DNA from: G965250275 sp965250275
GTDB taxonomy: Bacteria > Pseudomonadota > Alphaproteobacteria > Rhodobacterales > Rhodobacteraceae
Direction: 5' to 3'
Length of the DNA: 64,000 nucleotides
Assembly (NCBI GenBank): GCA_965250275.1
Contig: OZ252297.1
Span: 868,001-932,000, forward strand
The notes under the pieces were generated by a model. It worked only from the letters and a program-made list of their open reading frames with translations. It did no database searches and was not told where the DNA came from. The translations under genes were made by a program, and so were the position numbers. Below, one piece after another: positions 22,058-30,314 of this stretch; position 1 is the first letter of the stretch, and every line of letters begins with the position of its first letter.

Positions 22058-23032
22058 CTAACCTGCGGCGGTGCCAGTGGTTTTGCTCTGCGTTGTCTGC
22101 GCCATGCGACTGATGAAATCAGCCACCTTTTCCGGTTCCGTCAGGGGGATCATGTGGCCGCGTTCCGGGATCGTCTCGTAGCTCAGCCCGAATTGCTCCA
22201 TCGGTGTGCCGTGTTTTTCGGGAGAGAGGATGTTGTCCTCGGCGCCGTAAAGAACGCCGCCCGGAACCTTGAGTTCGTCTTTGTAGCGCCCGGCCAGCAC
22301 TGGCATGGCGGCTTCAGCGGCGACCAGATCTTCAGAAGCGGAAATGAAGCCCTTTTGTCTCAGGCCCAGGGCGCCGCCTGCAGCGGTCAAAAAGTCTTCG
22401 GGCCAGGGTTCTGGCTTGAAAACCTCTGTCAGAGCGACTTCGGCTGTCCGCTTGGCCATCGGCGCCGCGATCGTATTGGCGATCAAACGGCGCAATGTCG
22501 GACTGCGCACTTCCAACCCTTTGAAGACATCCGGCGCGCTCGATTGCTGCTGTGTGAGCGGACAGATCAGGGCAAGCGCCGCAACCTTGTCCGGGAAATC
22601 CAGCGCCAGCGCCAACGCCACCGCGCCGCCCAGAGAATGTCCGACCACAACCGGATCGGAGACACCGCGCTTGTCCAAAAACTCGGCGATCATGGCGGCC
22701 TGCGCGGGCAGGCTGGTCCGGTCATCGGACCGCTCTGAGTAACCGCAGCCGGGCCGATCAAGCGCAATGACACGGAAGTTTTCAGCCAGTTTTTCGGTCA
22801 GCGCATAGGTGAAGTTCTGCAATTGACCCGAAAGCCCATGGATGAGCACCACAGGTGGAGCGTCGGGCGAACCGGATTCCACATAGTGGATGCTGCCACC
22901 GGAGACAGGCTGGACCTGACCCGCGCGCGGGACGAGTTGCTCGGCCATGGCCGACAAACGTCTGGTCCAAAGATGCGTGCCAACGACGGCCAGACCCAGC
23001 AAAAGAAGGATAATAGCTAAAACGTCCATCAT
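22058..23032 (-). CDS. Membrane-anchored alpha/beta-fold hydrolase
   Basis: This 324-residue serine hydrolase has an N-terminal membrane helix (MMDVLAIILLLLGLAVVGTHLW). The fold's elements are present: oxyanion text VVLIHGLSGQ, nucleophile elbow VVGHSLGGAVA, acid in LYGAEDNILSP, and His in PERGHMIPLTEP. Its start overlaps the stop of the Baeyer-Villiger-type monooxygenase gene (ATGATG over TGA). Context suggests that it hydrolyses the ester or lactone produced by that monooxygenase; this is inference. Confidence 0.85.
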   Translation of the reverse strand: MMDVLAIILLLLGLAVVGTHLWTRRLSAMAEQLVPRAGQVQPVSGGSIHYVESGSPDAPPVVLIHGLSGQLQNFTYALTEKLAENFRVIALDRPGCGYSERSDDRTSLPAQAAMIAEFLDKRGVSDPVVVGHSLGGAVALALALDFPDKVAALALICPLTQQQSSAPDVFKGLEVRSPTLRRLIANTIAAPMAKRTAEVALTEVFKPEPWPEDFLTAAGGALGLRQKGFISASEDLVAAEAAMPVLAGRYKDELKVPGGVLYGAEDNILSPEKHGTPMEQFGLSYETIPERGHMIPLTEPEKVADFISRMAQTTQSKTTGTAAG

Positions 23033-24510
23033 GTGTTTACACTCCGTCCGTGTTGACTGCCGACCGGCTCATACTCTTCCAGCCCCGCTGCGGTCATCCG
23101 GTTTTGAAACGCGCGGACTGTGCCGGGCCAGAGCGTCGTGTTGCGGCCATTCTCGTCCAGATACCACGACAGACACCCGCCTGTCTGCCAGACTGTGTCG
23201 GCAAGCCCGTCTTGAATTTCGGTTTCAAAGGCGGCCTGCTTTGCTTTTTTCGGCATGACGCTCGAAACACCCGTTTCGGCCATCTCGCTCAGAACGCGCC
23301 CGAGATGTTCGACTTGTGCCTCGATCATCAGCACCACAGAGTTGTGTCCCAGCCCCGTGTGCGGCCCGAGCAGAATGAAGAAGTTGGGGAAACCGGCAAT
23401 TCCGGTTCCCAGATGGGCCTGCATGCCATCCTTCCAAGCCTCTGACAGTGCCAGACCGTTCTTGCCGGTGATGTCGAGGCGGTTCAGCGCGTCCGTGACG
23501 TGAAAGCCGGTGCCCCACACCAGAACATCGGCGTCTGCTCTCTGACCATTCTGCGCAACAAGGGTGTTCCCTTCGATGCGGGCCACGCCGTCGGGGATCA
23601 CATGCACATTTGGTCGCGCGAGTGCCGGATACCAGTCATTGGAACTCAGAATGCGTTTGCATCCGATCTGATAGGGTGGAGTGAGTTTTTTCCGTTCTTC
23701 GGGATCCGGGATGGCGCCTTCTAGTGCCTTGCGCCAGAGCTTCATCGCGAAGTTCACAGCGCGGTCCTTTCGGAGGAATGTGGCGTGCCGCATCTCGAAA
23801 AGGCGGAAAATGATCGCGCGGCGTATCCGGGGCAGGATCGGCATGCGTCGATAGAGACCGCGCACAAAGGGTGAGATTGGTCCGTCTGGCCGTGGAAGAA
23901 CATAAGGTGCCGTGCGCTGAAAAATGCTGACGTCCGCGGCCTCCTTGGCAATTTCGGGTACGAATTGAACGGCAGATGCGCCAGTGCCAACCACGGCGAC
24001 CCGCTTACCTTTCAAGTCAGTGGCGTGATCCCAATGCGCTGAATGGAACGCAGGGCCGGGGAAACTCTCCGCGCCTTCAATCTCGGGGATCGCGGGCACG
24101 TGCAACGCGCCCATCCCTGAAACCAGAACGCGGGATTGCCACTCTGCTCCTTCCTGCGTCTTCACGTGCCAGGCGCCGTCCGACCAATGCGCGGTTTCAA
24201 ACGTCTGGCGAAAGTGGCAGAGTTCATAAAGGCCTTCGTCCCGCGCCACCTTTTGCACGTAGCGTTGAATTTCCCCTCCGCCGGCATAGGCCGTTGACCA
24301 ATCGGGGTTCAGGTGCGTTGCAAAGCAATACAGATGGGAGGGGACATCGCAGGCCACGCCGGGATAGGTGTTTTCACGCCAAGTCCCGCCGACATCATCA
24401 GCCTTTTCGATGATCGCGATATCAGTGAAGCCACGCTTGCGCGCTTCCATTGCCATGATCAGACCGGAGAACCCGGCACCCACAATCAAAATGTCCACGG
24501 TCTGGGTCAA
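23029..24510 (-). CDS. Flavin-dependent monooxygenase, Baeyer-Villiger type
   Basis: This 493-residue FAD/NADPH enzyme has a first Rossmann site IVGAGFSGLI at 8-17 followed by DDVGGTWRENTYPGVACDVPSHLY, and a second site GKRVAVVGTGASAVQF near 170-185. The Baeyer-Villiger fingerprint F-x-G-x-x-x-H-x-x-x-W is present as FPGPAFHSAHWDH between them. Such enzymes turn ketones into esters or lactones. Translation most likely starts at a TTG one base after the SDR stop, because GGAG lies six bases before it; no suitable ATG exists. It sits between the SDR and hydrolase genes. Confidence 0.87.
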   Translation of the reverse strand: MTQTVDILIVGAGFSGLIMAMEARKRGFTDIAIIEKADDVGGTWRENTYPGVACDVPSHLYCFATHLNPDWSTAYAGGGEIQRYVQKVARDEGLYELCHFRQTFETAHWSDGAWHVKTQEGAEWQSRVLVSGMGALHVPAIPEIEGAESFPGPAFHSAHWDHATDLKGKRVAVVGTGASAVQFVPEIAKEAADVSIFQRTAPYVLPRPDGPISPFVRGLYRRMPILPRIRRAIIFRLFEMRHATFLRKDRAVNFAMKLWRKALEGAIPDPEERKKLTPPYQIGCKRILSSNDWYPALARPNVHVIPDGVARIEGNTLVAQNGQRADADVLVWGTGFHVTDALNRLDITGKNGLALSEAWKDGMQAHLGTGIAGFPNFFILLGPHTGLGHNSVVLMIEAQVEHLGRVLSEMAETGVSSVMPKKAKQAAFETEIQDGLADTVWQTGGCLSWYLDENGRNTTLWPGTVRAFQNRMTAAGLEEYEPVGSQHGRSVNT

Positions 24511-24511
24511 A

Positions 24512-25330
24512 TCATGCTCCGAATTGCTTGCGAACGGTGTTCCAGTAGCCCACGGGCTTGAGTCGCTGGATGAACTCCAGCAACTTGGCGTCCTTGCCGA
24601 TCAACAACCGGGGCGCGCGTGTCTCAATGGCCCGCACGATCAGTTGCGCCGCCGTTTCGGGCGGCAAAGTCAGTTTTGCGTCGATTTCTTTGAGCTTGCG
24701 TTCTGCTTCTTCGGGCGAGACGACGGCACTATTACGGGCATTGCGGGCAATAGCCGTTGCGACGCCGCCGGGATGAACAACAGTCACACCGACCGAGCTG
24801 CCCGCCAGTTCGTGGCGCAAGGCTTCAGAAAAGCCGCGCAACCCGAACTTGGAGGTCGCATAAGCCGACTGACCCGCTGGCGCGATCACGCCGAAGATGC
24901 TGGAAATGTTCACGATCTGAGCCGCCGGAAGCGCCCGCATGTCAGGCAGGAATTGCCGGGTCAGACGGATGGGCGCCATCAGATTGATTTCCAGCAACCA
25001 ATCGAAATTGGTCTCGGACACGTCTGCAAAATCGCCTCCCAAGGCCACGCCCGCATTGTTGACCAAGACTGCGGCAGGGGCGCCGTGCGTCTCCTTAACA
25101 GTATTGGACAGATCGGCGATTGCGGATTTGTCGGCGACATCAATCTGATGAACGGAAGCCACCGCGTTTTCAGGCAGTTGGCTTTGCGTTCGAGCCAGCC
25201 CGTCCGCATCGATGTCGACCAGTGCAAGTTTTGCGCCCTGCTCGGCCAGAGCCAGTGCGAGTGCTGCGCCAATGCCGGAACCTGCGCCCGTGATTACCGC
25301 AACTGAATCCCGGATTGGAAATGGCGTCAT
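24512..25330 (-). CDS. Short-chain dehydrogenase/reductase
   Basis: This 272-residue SDR has the cofactor site VITGAGSGIGAAL near 12-24, the acid VDID that selects NAD(H), the NNAGVALGG block, the catalytic Ser in IVNISSIFG, and the YATSK pair. It would oxidise an alcohol to a ketone or reverse. The ATG at 25330 was chosen because GGGAGGACC lies just before it; upstream in-frame starts lack this. It is the first gene of a three-gene unit with the monooxygenase and hydrolase. Confidence 0.87.
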   Translation of the reverse strand: MTPFPIRDSVAVITGAGSGIGAALALALAEQGAKLALVDIDADGLARTQSQLPENAVASVHQIDVADKSAIADLSNTVKETHGAPAAVLVNNAGVALGGDFADVSETNFDWLLEINLMAPIRLTRQFLPDMRALPAAQIVNISSIFGVIAPAGQSAYATSKFGLRGFSEALRHELAGSSVGVTVVHPGGVATAIARNARNSAVVSPEEAERKLKEIDAKLTLPPETAAQLIVRAIETRAPRLLIGKDAKLLEFIQRLKPVGYWNTVRKQFGA

Positions 25331-25400
25331 CGTGGTCCTCCCATTTGGCATGGGGCCAGTCCGAGATGCCGTGGTCAACCTCTGACGTTAAGTTACAAGC

Positions 25401-26354
25401 CTAACGGTGATGCAACACACGCCCAATCGTGTTCATCAGCAACTGTGCTGCCAGGATCGACGTGCTGCCCGTGGGGTCGTAGTCTGGCGCCACCTCGACC
25501 AGATCGATGCCAACAATAGATCCGCGCCGGGCCAGACCGTCGATCAGTTCCAATCCCTCGTAGTAAAGAAAACCGCCATGGCTTGGTGTCCCGGTGCCTG
25601 GTGCGATGGAGGGATCGAAGGCGTCGATATCGATGGTCAAATAGTACCGCGCGCCAGCGGGAATACGGTCGAGCATTGCGTCGACGCCCATCGCGCGCAC
25701 TTGGCGCACAGACTGAATGTCGGACCCCATGCTGCGCGCGTCCACATATCCCTCTCGGGCCGTAGACGATACATTGCGAATGCCAATCTGGCTCAGCCCG
25801 GTCACATAGGCCTTTTCGGCGGCCCGACGCATCGGGTTGCCGTGACCGTAACGAACTCCATGGCGCTCATCGACAAAATCGAGATGCGCGTCGATCTGCA
25901 CAACGTGGATGGGGCCGTGATCATCGAAGGCATTTATGCAGGGAATGTTCACCGAGTGATCGCCACCGATCACGACGGGGAGCGCACCGGCCTTCAGGAT
26001 GGCCCTGACACCGGCTTCGATGTTGGCATGGCTTTGGATTGTATCGGTGTGAATGATGTCGGCGTCACCAATGTCGACGATCGTGGCCTTGGACGGATCG
26101 AGATAGGTGACGTCATCTTCGTGATCGTAGGCGCCGGCATGCCCGAAGGAAAAGAGCGTGGACGCCTCTCGTACACCACGTGGACCCATGCGGGCGCCGG
26201 ACCGCCATTGCGTTCCTGCGTCAAAGGGGGCGCCAAGTATGGCGACATCCGCCTTTATCTGATCCCAATCCTGAACATGGGGGTATTTTCCGAACGTGCA
26301 GATGCCCGTAAAGGGCAGGTTGAGCCGCCCGCTGTCATAGCCGTGCGCACTCAT
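25401..26354 (-). CDS. Arginase/agmatinase (ureohydrolase) family enzyme
   Basis: This 317-residue binuclear-manganese hydrolase cleaves a guanidino compound to urea and an amine. Metal-site motifs are complete: VIGGDHSVNIP, VQIDAHLDFVDE and YLTIDIDAFDPSIAPGTGTPSHGG. The GAPFDAGTQWRSGARMGPRGVREAS start region is typical of agmatinase-like proteins. Guanidinobutyrase or guanidinopropionase activity is equally possible. The ATG at 26354 overlaps the DUF2165 stop (ATGA). Longer upstream frames only read DUF2165 out of phase. Confidence 0.85.
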   Translation of the reverse strand: MSAHGYDSGRLNLPFTGICTFGKYPHVQDWDQIKADVAILGAPFDAGTQWRSGARMGPRGVREASTLFSFGHAGAYDHEDDVTYLDPSKATIVDIGDADIIHTDTIQSHANIEAGVRAILKAGALPVVIGGDHSVNIPCINAFDDHGPIHVVQIDAHLDFVDERHGVRYGHGNPMRRAAEKAYVTGLSQIGIRNVSSTAREGYVDARSMGSDIQSVRQVRAMGVDAMLDRIPAGARYYLTIDIDAFDPSIAPGTGTPSHGGFLYYEGLELIDGLARRGSIVGIDLVEVAPDYDPTGSTSILAAQLLMNTIGRVLHHR

Positions 26355-26842
26355 GCCGCGACCAGGAAAATCATGTTCGCCATACCCCAAAGCGTCATCT
26401 GATAGTGCGTGTTCTGCCCCTCTTCGTGGCAGAACCAATAGCAAAAGTAGTTGCCCACGACCAGGAAACCGGCCCAGACCGACGTGAACAACATGGCGCC
26501 CAGCAACGCAATTGCTTTGCCGGTAGATACTTCGATTCCGCCAAAAAATGCGAATATCAGCCCTGCGACACCCAGCCAAAGCACGATGGTCGCGATCAGT
26601 TCCACCAGAACAACGAACCGAAACGCCAGCAGTTGGGTTGAGCGGTCTTCAATGACCCGGTTTGCCACGCGGGCGTACTGTTCCGGGTACTCATCCTTCA
26701 TGCGCGCCAGCGTCATGACCTCGGCCGTAAATTGCTCGTTGTTCAGTGGGTGCATGATGTTGTCCCACACCCCTGTTGTGAGCCAGGCCGCGATTGCTCC
26801 AACTGAGATAATTTGCGCCAGAAGCACTATGGTTTCGAACAT
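26351..26842 (-). CDS. DUF2165-like small integral membrane protein
   Basis: This 163-residue protein has four hydrophobic segments: IVLLAQIISVGAIAAWLTTGV at 4-24, FVVLVELIATIVLWLGVAGLIFAFF, KAIALLGAMLFTSVWAGFLVVGNYF, and the C-terminal MTLWGMANMIFLVAA. The VGNYFCYWFCHEEGQNTHYQ block before the last helix is the recognisable DUF2165 signature, with conserved Cys and His residues. Function unknown. It overlaps the arginase-family gene, so the two are co-translated. Confidence 0.78.
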   Translation of the reverse strand: MFETIVLLAQIISVGAIAAWLTTGVWDNIMHPLNNEQFTAEVMTLARMKDEYPEQYARVANRVIEDRSTQLLAFRFVVLVELIATIVLWLGVAGLIFAFFGGIEVSTGKAIALLGAMLFTSVWAGFLVVGNYFCYWFCHEEGQNTHYQMTLWGMANMIFLVAA

Positions 26843-26868
26843 GGATCGATCCGCGTCTCAGACATAGG

Positions 26869-26896
26869 AAAGGCCGCTGTTTCCAGCGGCCTTTTT
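26869..26896. terminator. Hairpin terminator between the solute-binding protein and DUF2165 genes
   Basis: AGGCCGCTG (26871-26879) and CAGCGGCCT (26884-26892) form a nine-pair GC-rich stem extended by A-T pairs. Read on the minus strand the loop is GAAA. The T tract is five bases on the plus side and only TTTCC on the minus side. It lies 20 bases after the solute-binding protein stop, so it probably ends or attenuates that minus-strand transcript before DUF2165. Confidence 0.6.
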
Positions 26897-26915
26897 GGTC
26901 TTATCCAATCTGGAT

Positions 26916-28577
26916 TTAGGTCCAGGCCAAGTTGGCTGGGCGGATTTCGAACGCAATGTGGTGCGCACCTCCGACCAGGTTGTCCTTGGTGTGGTTGTAG
27001 AGCGAGCGCCAGTACGGCTGGATGGTTACACCATCGTCCTGGATCATCTTCTGGCCAACGGCCATCAGTTCGCGGCGCTTCTCCAGATCAGCGGTGGCAA
27101 GTGCCTGCTCCAAAAGAGCATCGAACTCGGGGTTGGCATAGCCGAACTCGTTCCACGCTTCGCCGCTCCGATACGCCAGCGCCCAGATCTGAACACCGAG
27201 CGGGCGGGCGTTCCAGTTGGTGGAGCTGAACGGGTACTTGGCCCAGTCATTCCAGAACGTGGATCCCGGCAGAACCGTACGCTTCACATTGAAGCCCGCG
27301 TCGCGCAACTGAGCGGCAACCGCGTCGGTTGTGTCCTTGCGCCAGGCGTCGTCAATGGACAGGATTTCCATTTCGAAATCGCCCATCCCGGCTTCGTCCA
27401 GCATGGCCTTGGCGGCCGCAGGATCATGCGTCTGCGCCGGCAACTGGGCATACTCTGGATGCATCGGGCCAACATGGTGGTTTTCGGCCGTTTGACCGCG
27501 CCCGCCATATCCCAGCTCGAGCAGAACGTTGTTGTCCACAGCCATCTGGATCGCCTTACGCACACGTGGGTCTGCATAAGGCTGCTTGCCGTCGACTTCC
27601 GCCAGTTGGTTGGGGCGGATGACGATGGTTGCGGCCGTAACGATCTCGTGCTGGGCCCAGCCATCCTGCGCTGCGGCGATGTCGATGAAATCGCCATCCA
27701 CGGAATACAGCATGTCGACCTCTTCGGCCTCCATCGCAGCAATCCAGGCCGAGGGGTCAGTGCCGTAGTCGATGAACTCGATCCGGTCCATCCATGCGCC
27801 ATTGCCTTCGTTCCACCAGGTGTGTTCGGGGTTGCGCACCAGCACGCCTTTGACACCCACTTCGAGCATCTCGGGCAGGTAAGGGCCCGTGCCGATCGGG
27901 TTGTCGAGCATTGTTGCTGGATCGTGCGAGCTGTGCACGATAGCGCCCGGATAGTCGGCCATGCCGGCGATCAGGGTGATGTCAGGACGCGGCAGGACCA
28001 GCTTGACGGTGCTGCCGTCAACAACCTGAATGGCGCCGTCCAGCGCCTGGCCGGTGCCTTCGTCGATCAGGGTCGCGAAGCGGCCCGCCATCGAGTTGCC
28101 TTCGAGGTTTTTGTCACACCAGCCAGTGATGTTGCGTGCAACGTCTTCGGCGGTGAAGTCATCGCCGTTGTTCCACTTCACGCCCTGACGGACCTTCAGC
28201 GTGTACTCAGTTGCGTCGTCATTGACTTCCCAGCTCTCCAGAAGCTGCGGTTGGAAGGTCCCGTCATTTTCCCAGGTGACGAGATACTCCAGCCAGCCGC
28301 GGGAGAATTTTGCAATCTGGGACCAGTCATAGGTGCGTGGGTCCTTCAGTGCGCGCACTTCCTGCTGGATGCGTACGGTGCCGCCATCTTGGTGCGCTGC
28401 AGCGTGTGCGGCGGGCGCGCTCATGCCGAGCATCGCGTAGGCCGTCGCCGTCGTCGCGCCAAAGGCACTGGCCAGCGCAAGAAACTCGCGTCGATTCACC
28501 GGGTCGTTGCCGACTTTCGAAGCCTGGTCCGTGATGGACTTGGGCAACGGCTTACCGGTGCGTGTGTAGAATGTCAT
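26916..28577 (-). CDS. Tat-exported ABC transporter solute-binding protein, family 5
   Basis: This 553-residue periplasmic binding protein for peptides, opines or similar ligands has a twin-arginine signal (NRREFLALASAFGATTATAYA, from residue 28) with a late Ala-rich cleavage region (AHAAAH). The SBP_bac_5 core follows: QPQLLESWEVNDDATEYTLKVRQGVKW, NPIGTGPYLP near 235, and DPRVRKAIQMAVD. No permease or ATPase gene is adjacent, whereas the transporter operon at 11.9-15.3 kb lacks a binding protein. AGGAAG lies before the ATG. It lies downstream of the dioxygenase gene with a 111-base gap. Confidence 0.88.
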   Translation of the reverse strand: MTFYTRTGKPLPKSITDQASKVGNDPVNRREFLALASAFGATTATAYAMLGMSAPAAHAAAHQDGGTVRIQQEVRALKDPRTYDWSQIAKFSRGWLEYLVTWENDGTFQPQLLESWEVNDDATEYTLKVRQGVKWNNGDDFTAEDVARNITGWCDKNLEGNSMAGRFATLIDEGTGQALDGAIQVVDGSTVKLVLPRPDITLIAGMADYPGAIVHSSHDPATMLDNPIGTGPYLPEMLEVGVKGVLVRNPEHTWWNEGNGAWMDRIEFIDYGTDPSAWIAAMEAEEVDMLYSVDGDFIDIAAAQDGWAQHEIVTAATIVIRPNQLAEVDGKQPYADPRVRKAIQMAVDNNVLLELGYGGRGQTAENHHVGPMHPEYAQLPAQTHDPAAAKAMLDEAGMGDFEMEILSIDDAWRKDTTDAVAAQLRDAGFNVKRTVLPGSTFWNDWAKYPFSSTNWNARPLGVQIWALAYRSGEAWNEFGYANPEFDALLEQALATADLEKRRELMAVGQKMIQDDGVTIQPYWRSLYNHTKDNLVGGAHHIAFEIRPANLAWT

Positions 28578-28627
28578 GTTCTTCCTCTCCGTTGATGTGC
28601 TGCGGGGTGAGTGCCCGCTAGCTTATT

Positions 28628-28644
28628 GGCACGCATTTTGTGCC
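28628..28644. promoter_or_regulatory. Inverted repeat upstream of the solute-binding protein gene
   Basis: GGCAC, seven bases, GTGCC form a short palindrome 51 bases before the solute-binding protein start. It could be a regulator half-site pair or a small RNA hairpin between dioxygenase and binding-protein genes. It is not a sigma-54 promoter, because the GG-to-GC distance is 12 rather than 10. Confidence 0.3.
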
Positions 28645-28688
28645 GGTCTTGGTGGGTGCCGTCAAGTTGGCGGTCACAGGTCATTGCC

Positions 28689-29567
28689 TCAACAAAACTT
28701 CATCTCGTTCAGCCCATCAGCTGGTGTCGCGGACACGCAAATGCTGGTGAGCTTTCGAGGCTCATCGTAGTTCCAAGGTGTCGCCCGATGCAATACGGCC
28801 CGCTGGTCCCAGACTAAGACGTCACCGACATTCCATGTGTGAGAAAAGACATATTCGGGCTGTGTGGCAAAGCTCAGCAGTTCATCGATCAGTTTTGTGC
28901 CTTCATCAGCTGGCAATCCCTCGACTGCAAAGGCGTGGCTGGCAATGTAAAGCGCCTCGCGCCCGTTATGCGGATTCTTCCAGACGGCGCGCCACAATTG
29001 ATCGGGCCATTTGTTGAACTTCGGCAGTTTCGCCAACTCCGGAGAAATGCGCGCGCGGCTATGAGAATAACGGTGCCACAGGCCCCGATCGCGTACCTGC
29101 GCCTTCAGATCCTCTGGCATGTCCTGCCATGCTGCGCGGGTCGTCGCCAACTCTGTCTGGCCCCCGGTCTCGGTCACGACACGCCCGATGAGAATGTTGG
29201 TCAGGGCGGGGACAGGCAGGAACGTGCTGTCGGAATGCCACAACATGTTCGATTTCAGGTTCAGGGTATGAAGGTCCATTTCACCCGACGTCGTGCCGTC
29301 TTCGCGGATGTTGGAGACCTCGGGAACGCTGAATTCCTCACCTTCGGCGCGTTCGTCCGCCTCGCGGTCTTCGATAGGTCCAAACATGCGTGCAAGCCGG
29401 ATATGGTCCTCGGACTCCAGCGTCTGCCCCGGGAAAAGCAGCAAGGAGTGGTCTTCGAACGCACGACGGATTGCGGCAAAGTGTTCAGGCGTGATGTCGC
29501 GCAGATCAATGTTATCCACGCGGACCCCGAAACGCGGGTGCAGGGGTGTGGTGATCAGGTCCGTCAA
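28689..29567 (-). CDS. TauD/TfdA-family 2-oxoglutarate-dependent dioxygenase
   Basis: This protein of about 292 residues belongs to the Fe(II)/2-oxoglutarate oxygenases that open sulfonates, aryloxyacids and similar compounds. The facial triad is visible: His111 and Asp113 in MLWHSDSTF, and the distal His260 in RAVLHRATPW, followed by the co-substrate Arg in EPRKLTS. GARTELATTRAAW-like text occurs as GGQTELATTRAAW. No ATG begins the frame. A TTG at 29567 has AGGAG at the right distance and gives the usual family length; an in-frame TTG at 29615 would add 16 residues. The substrate is unknown. Confidence 0.83.
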   Translation of the reverse strand: MTDLITTPLHPRFGVRVDNIDLRDITPEHFAAIRRAFEDHSLLLFPGQTLESEDHIRLARMFGPIEDREADERAEGEEFSVPEVSNIREDGTTSGEMDLHTLNLKSNMLWHSDSTFLPVPALTNILIGRVVTETGGQTELATTRAAWQDMPEDLKAQVRDRGLWHRYSHSRARISPELAKLPKFNKWPDQLWRAVWKNPHNGREALYIASHAFAVEGLPADEGTKLIDELLSFATQPEYVFSHTWNVGDVLVWDQRAVLHRATPWNYDEPRKLTSICVSATPADGLNEMKFC

Positions 29568-29858
29568 ATCGAATCTCCTGTTCTTGGAACTAGCTTTGAG
29601 ATTTTGAAGGTCCAATTGAACAGGATGCTAGGCGCGGCCATACCAAGGTATTTGGCGCCCCTGTCTTGACTCAGACAGCCGGTGGCTTCGATTTGCCCGG
29701 TCTTGAAATGCGGCCTTGGGTCACGCGTCGTCATCACGTCCTCATGGAAACGTAAGTTGCGTGGCCCTAAAATTCGGTTCTGTGCCAGAGATGGGTTGCA
29801 TTGTTCTCAAACTTGAACGGTTCTGGCAAGACAGATTTCTTCAGCTTGAGGAACCGCC

Positions 29859-30254
29859 ATGAGATCGCTCGCGCCATCGTCCATCGCAGCCCCGTTTGCC
29901 AGATACGCCCATGGAGTTGAGGTGCCATCCGATCAGCGATTTGTCCGGACATCCGGACAGCTGGGCCTGGCATCAAACGGCAGCATCCCAGAATCGTCTT
30001 TTGAACAGGCGCAGATTTGCTTTGCCAACATCACGGCCATCCTGTCCGAAGCGGGGATGTCGGCGTCGGACGTCTTTCACGTGACAGCCTACGTGACGGA
30101 TCGACAGCATATGCAAGGCTACATGCAGGCCCGCGATCTCTTTTTGTCTTCTGTTCCGGATGGGGCGTTGCCGTCTTCGACACTTCTGATCGTGTCGGGG
30201 TTCACGCGTCCTGAATTCAATGTCGAAGTGGAGGTCTGCGCGGCGGCTCCGTAG
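29859..30254 (+). CDS. RidA (YjgF/YER057c/UK114) family protein
   Basis: This 131-residue RidA-like protein is of the family that hydrolyses reactive enamine/imine intermediates. It has the expected strands and helices: VRTSGQLGLASNG, QAQICFANITAILSEAGMSASDVFHVTAYVTD, and the C-terminal TRPEFNVEVEVCAAAP with an Arg near the usual catalytic position. GAGGA lies nine bases before the ATG. It is divergent from the dioxygenase gene and may share its regulatory region. Archetypal RidA or a paralogue cannot be decided. Confidence 0.82.
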   Translation: MRSLAPSSIAAPFARYAHGVEVPSDQRFVRTSGQLGLASNGSIPESSFEQAQICFANITAILSEAGMSASDVFHVTAYVTDRQHMQGYMQARDLFLSSVPDGALPSSTLLIVSGFTRPEFNVEVEVCAAAP

Positions 30255-30274
30255 CCGTCTCCGCCGCGCCTTTG
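30238..30274 (+). terminator. Strong hairpin overlapping the ridA-like stop
   Basis: GCGCGGCGG (30238-30246) and CCGCCGCGC (30261-30269) form a perfect nine-pair stem with a 14-base loop, then CTTTG. It begins inside the last codons of the RidA-like gene. It lies between convergent genes, so it likely ends transcription, although the T tract is short. Confidence 0.5.
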
Positions 30275-30314
30275 CCCGGGTTCGGGCGTTTGTCCGTTCC
30301 TTATTGGAGAACCG

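Noticed and set aside
26895..28595. 566-residue plus-strand frame opposite the solute-binding protein
   Set aside because: Antisense shadow of a high-GC gene; the minus-strand product has a Tat signal and family motifs.
28627..28644. Sigma-54 promoter upstream of the solute-binding protein
   Set aside because: The GG and GC elements are 12 bases apart instead of 10, and the text lies on the opposite strand to the gene.
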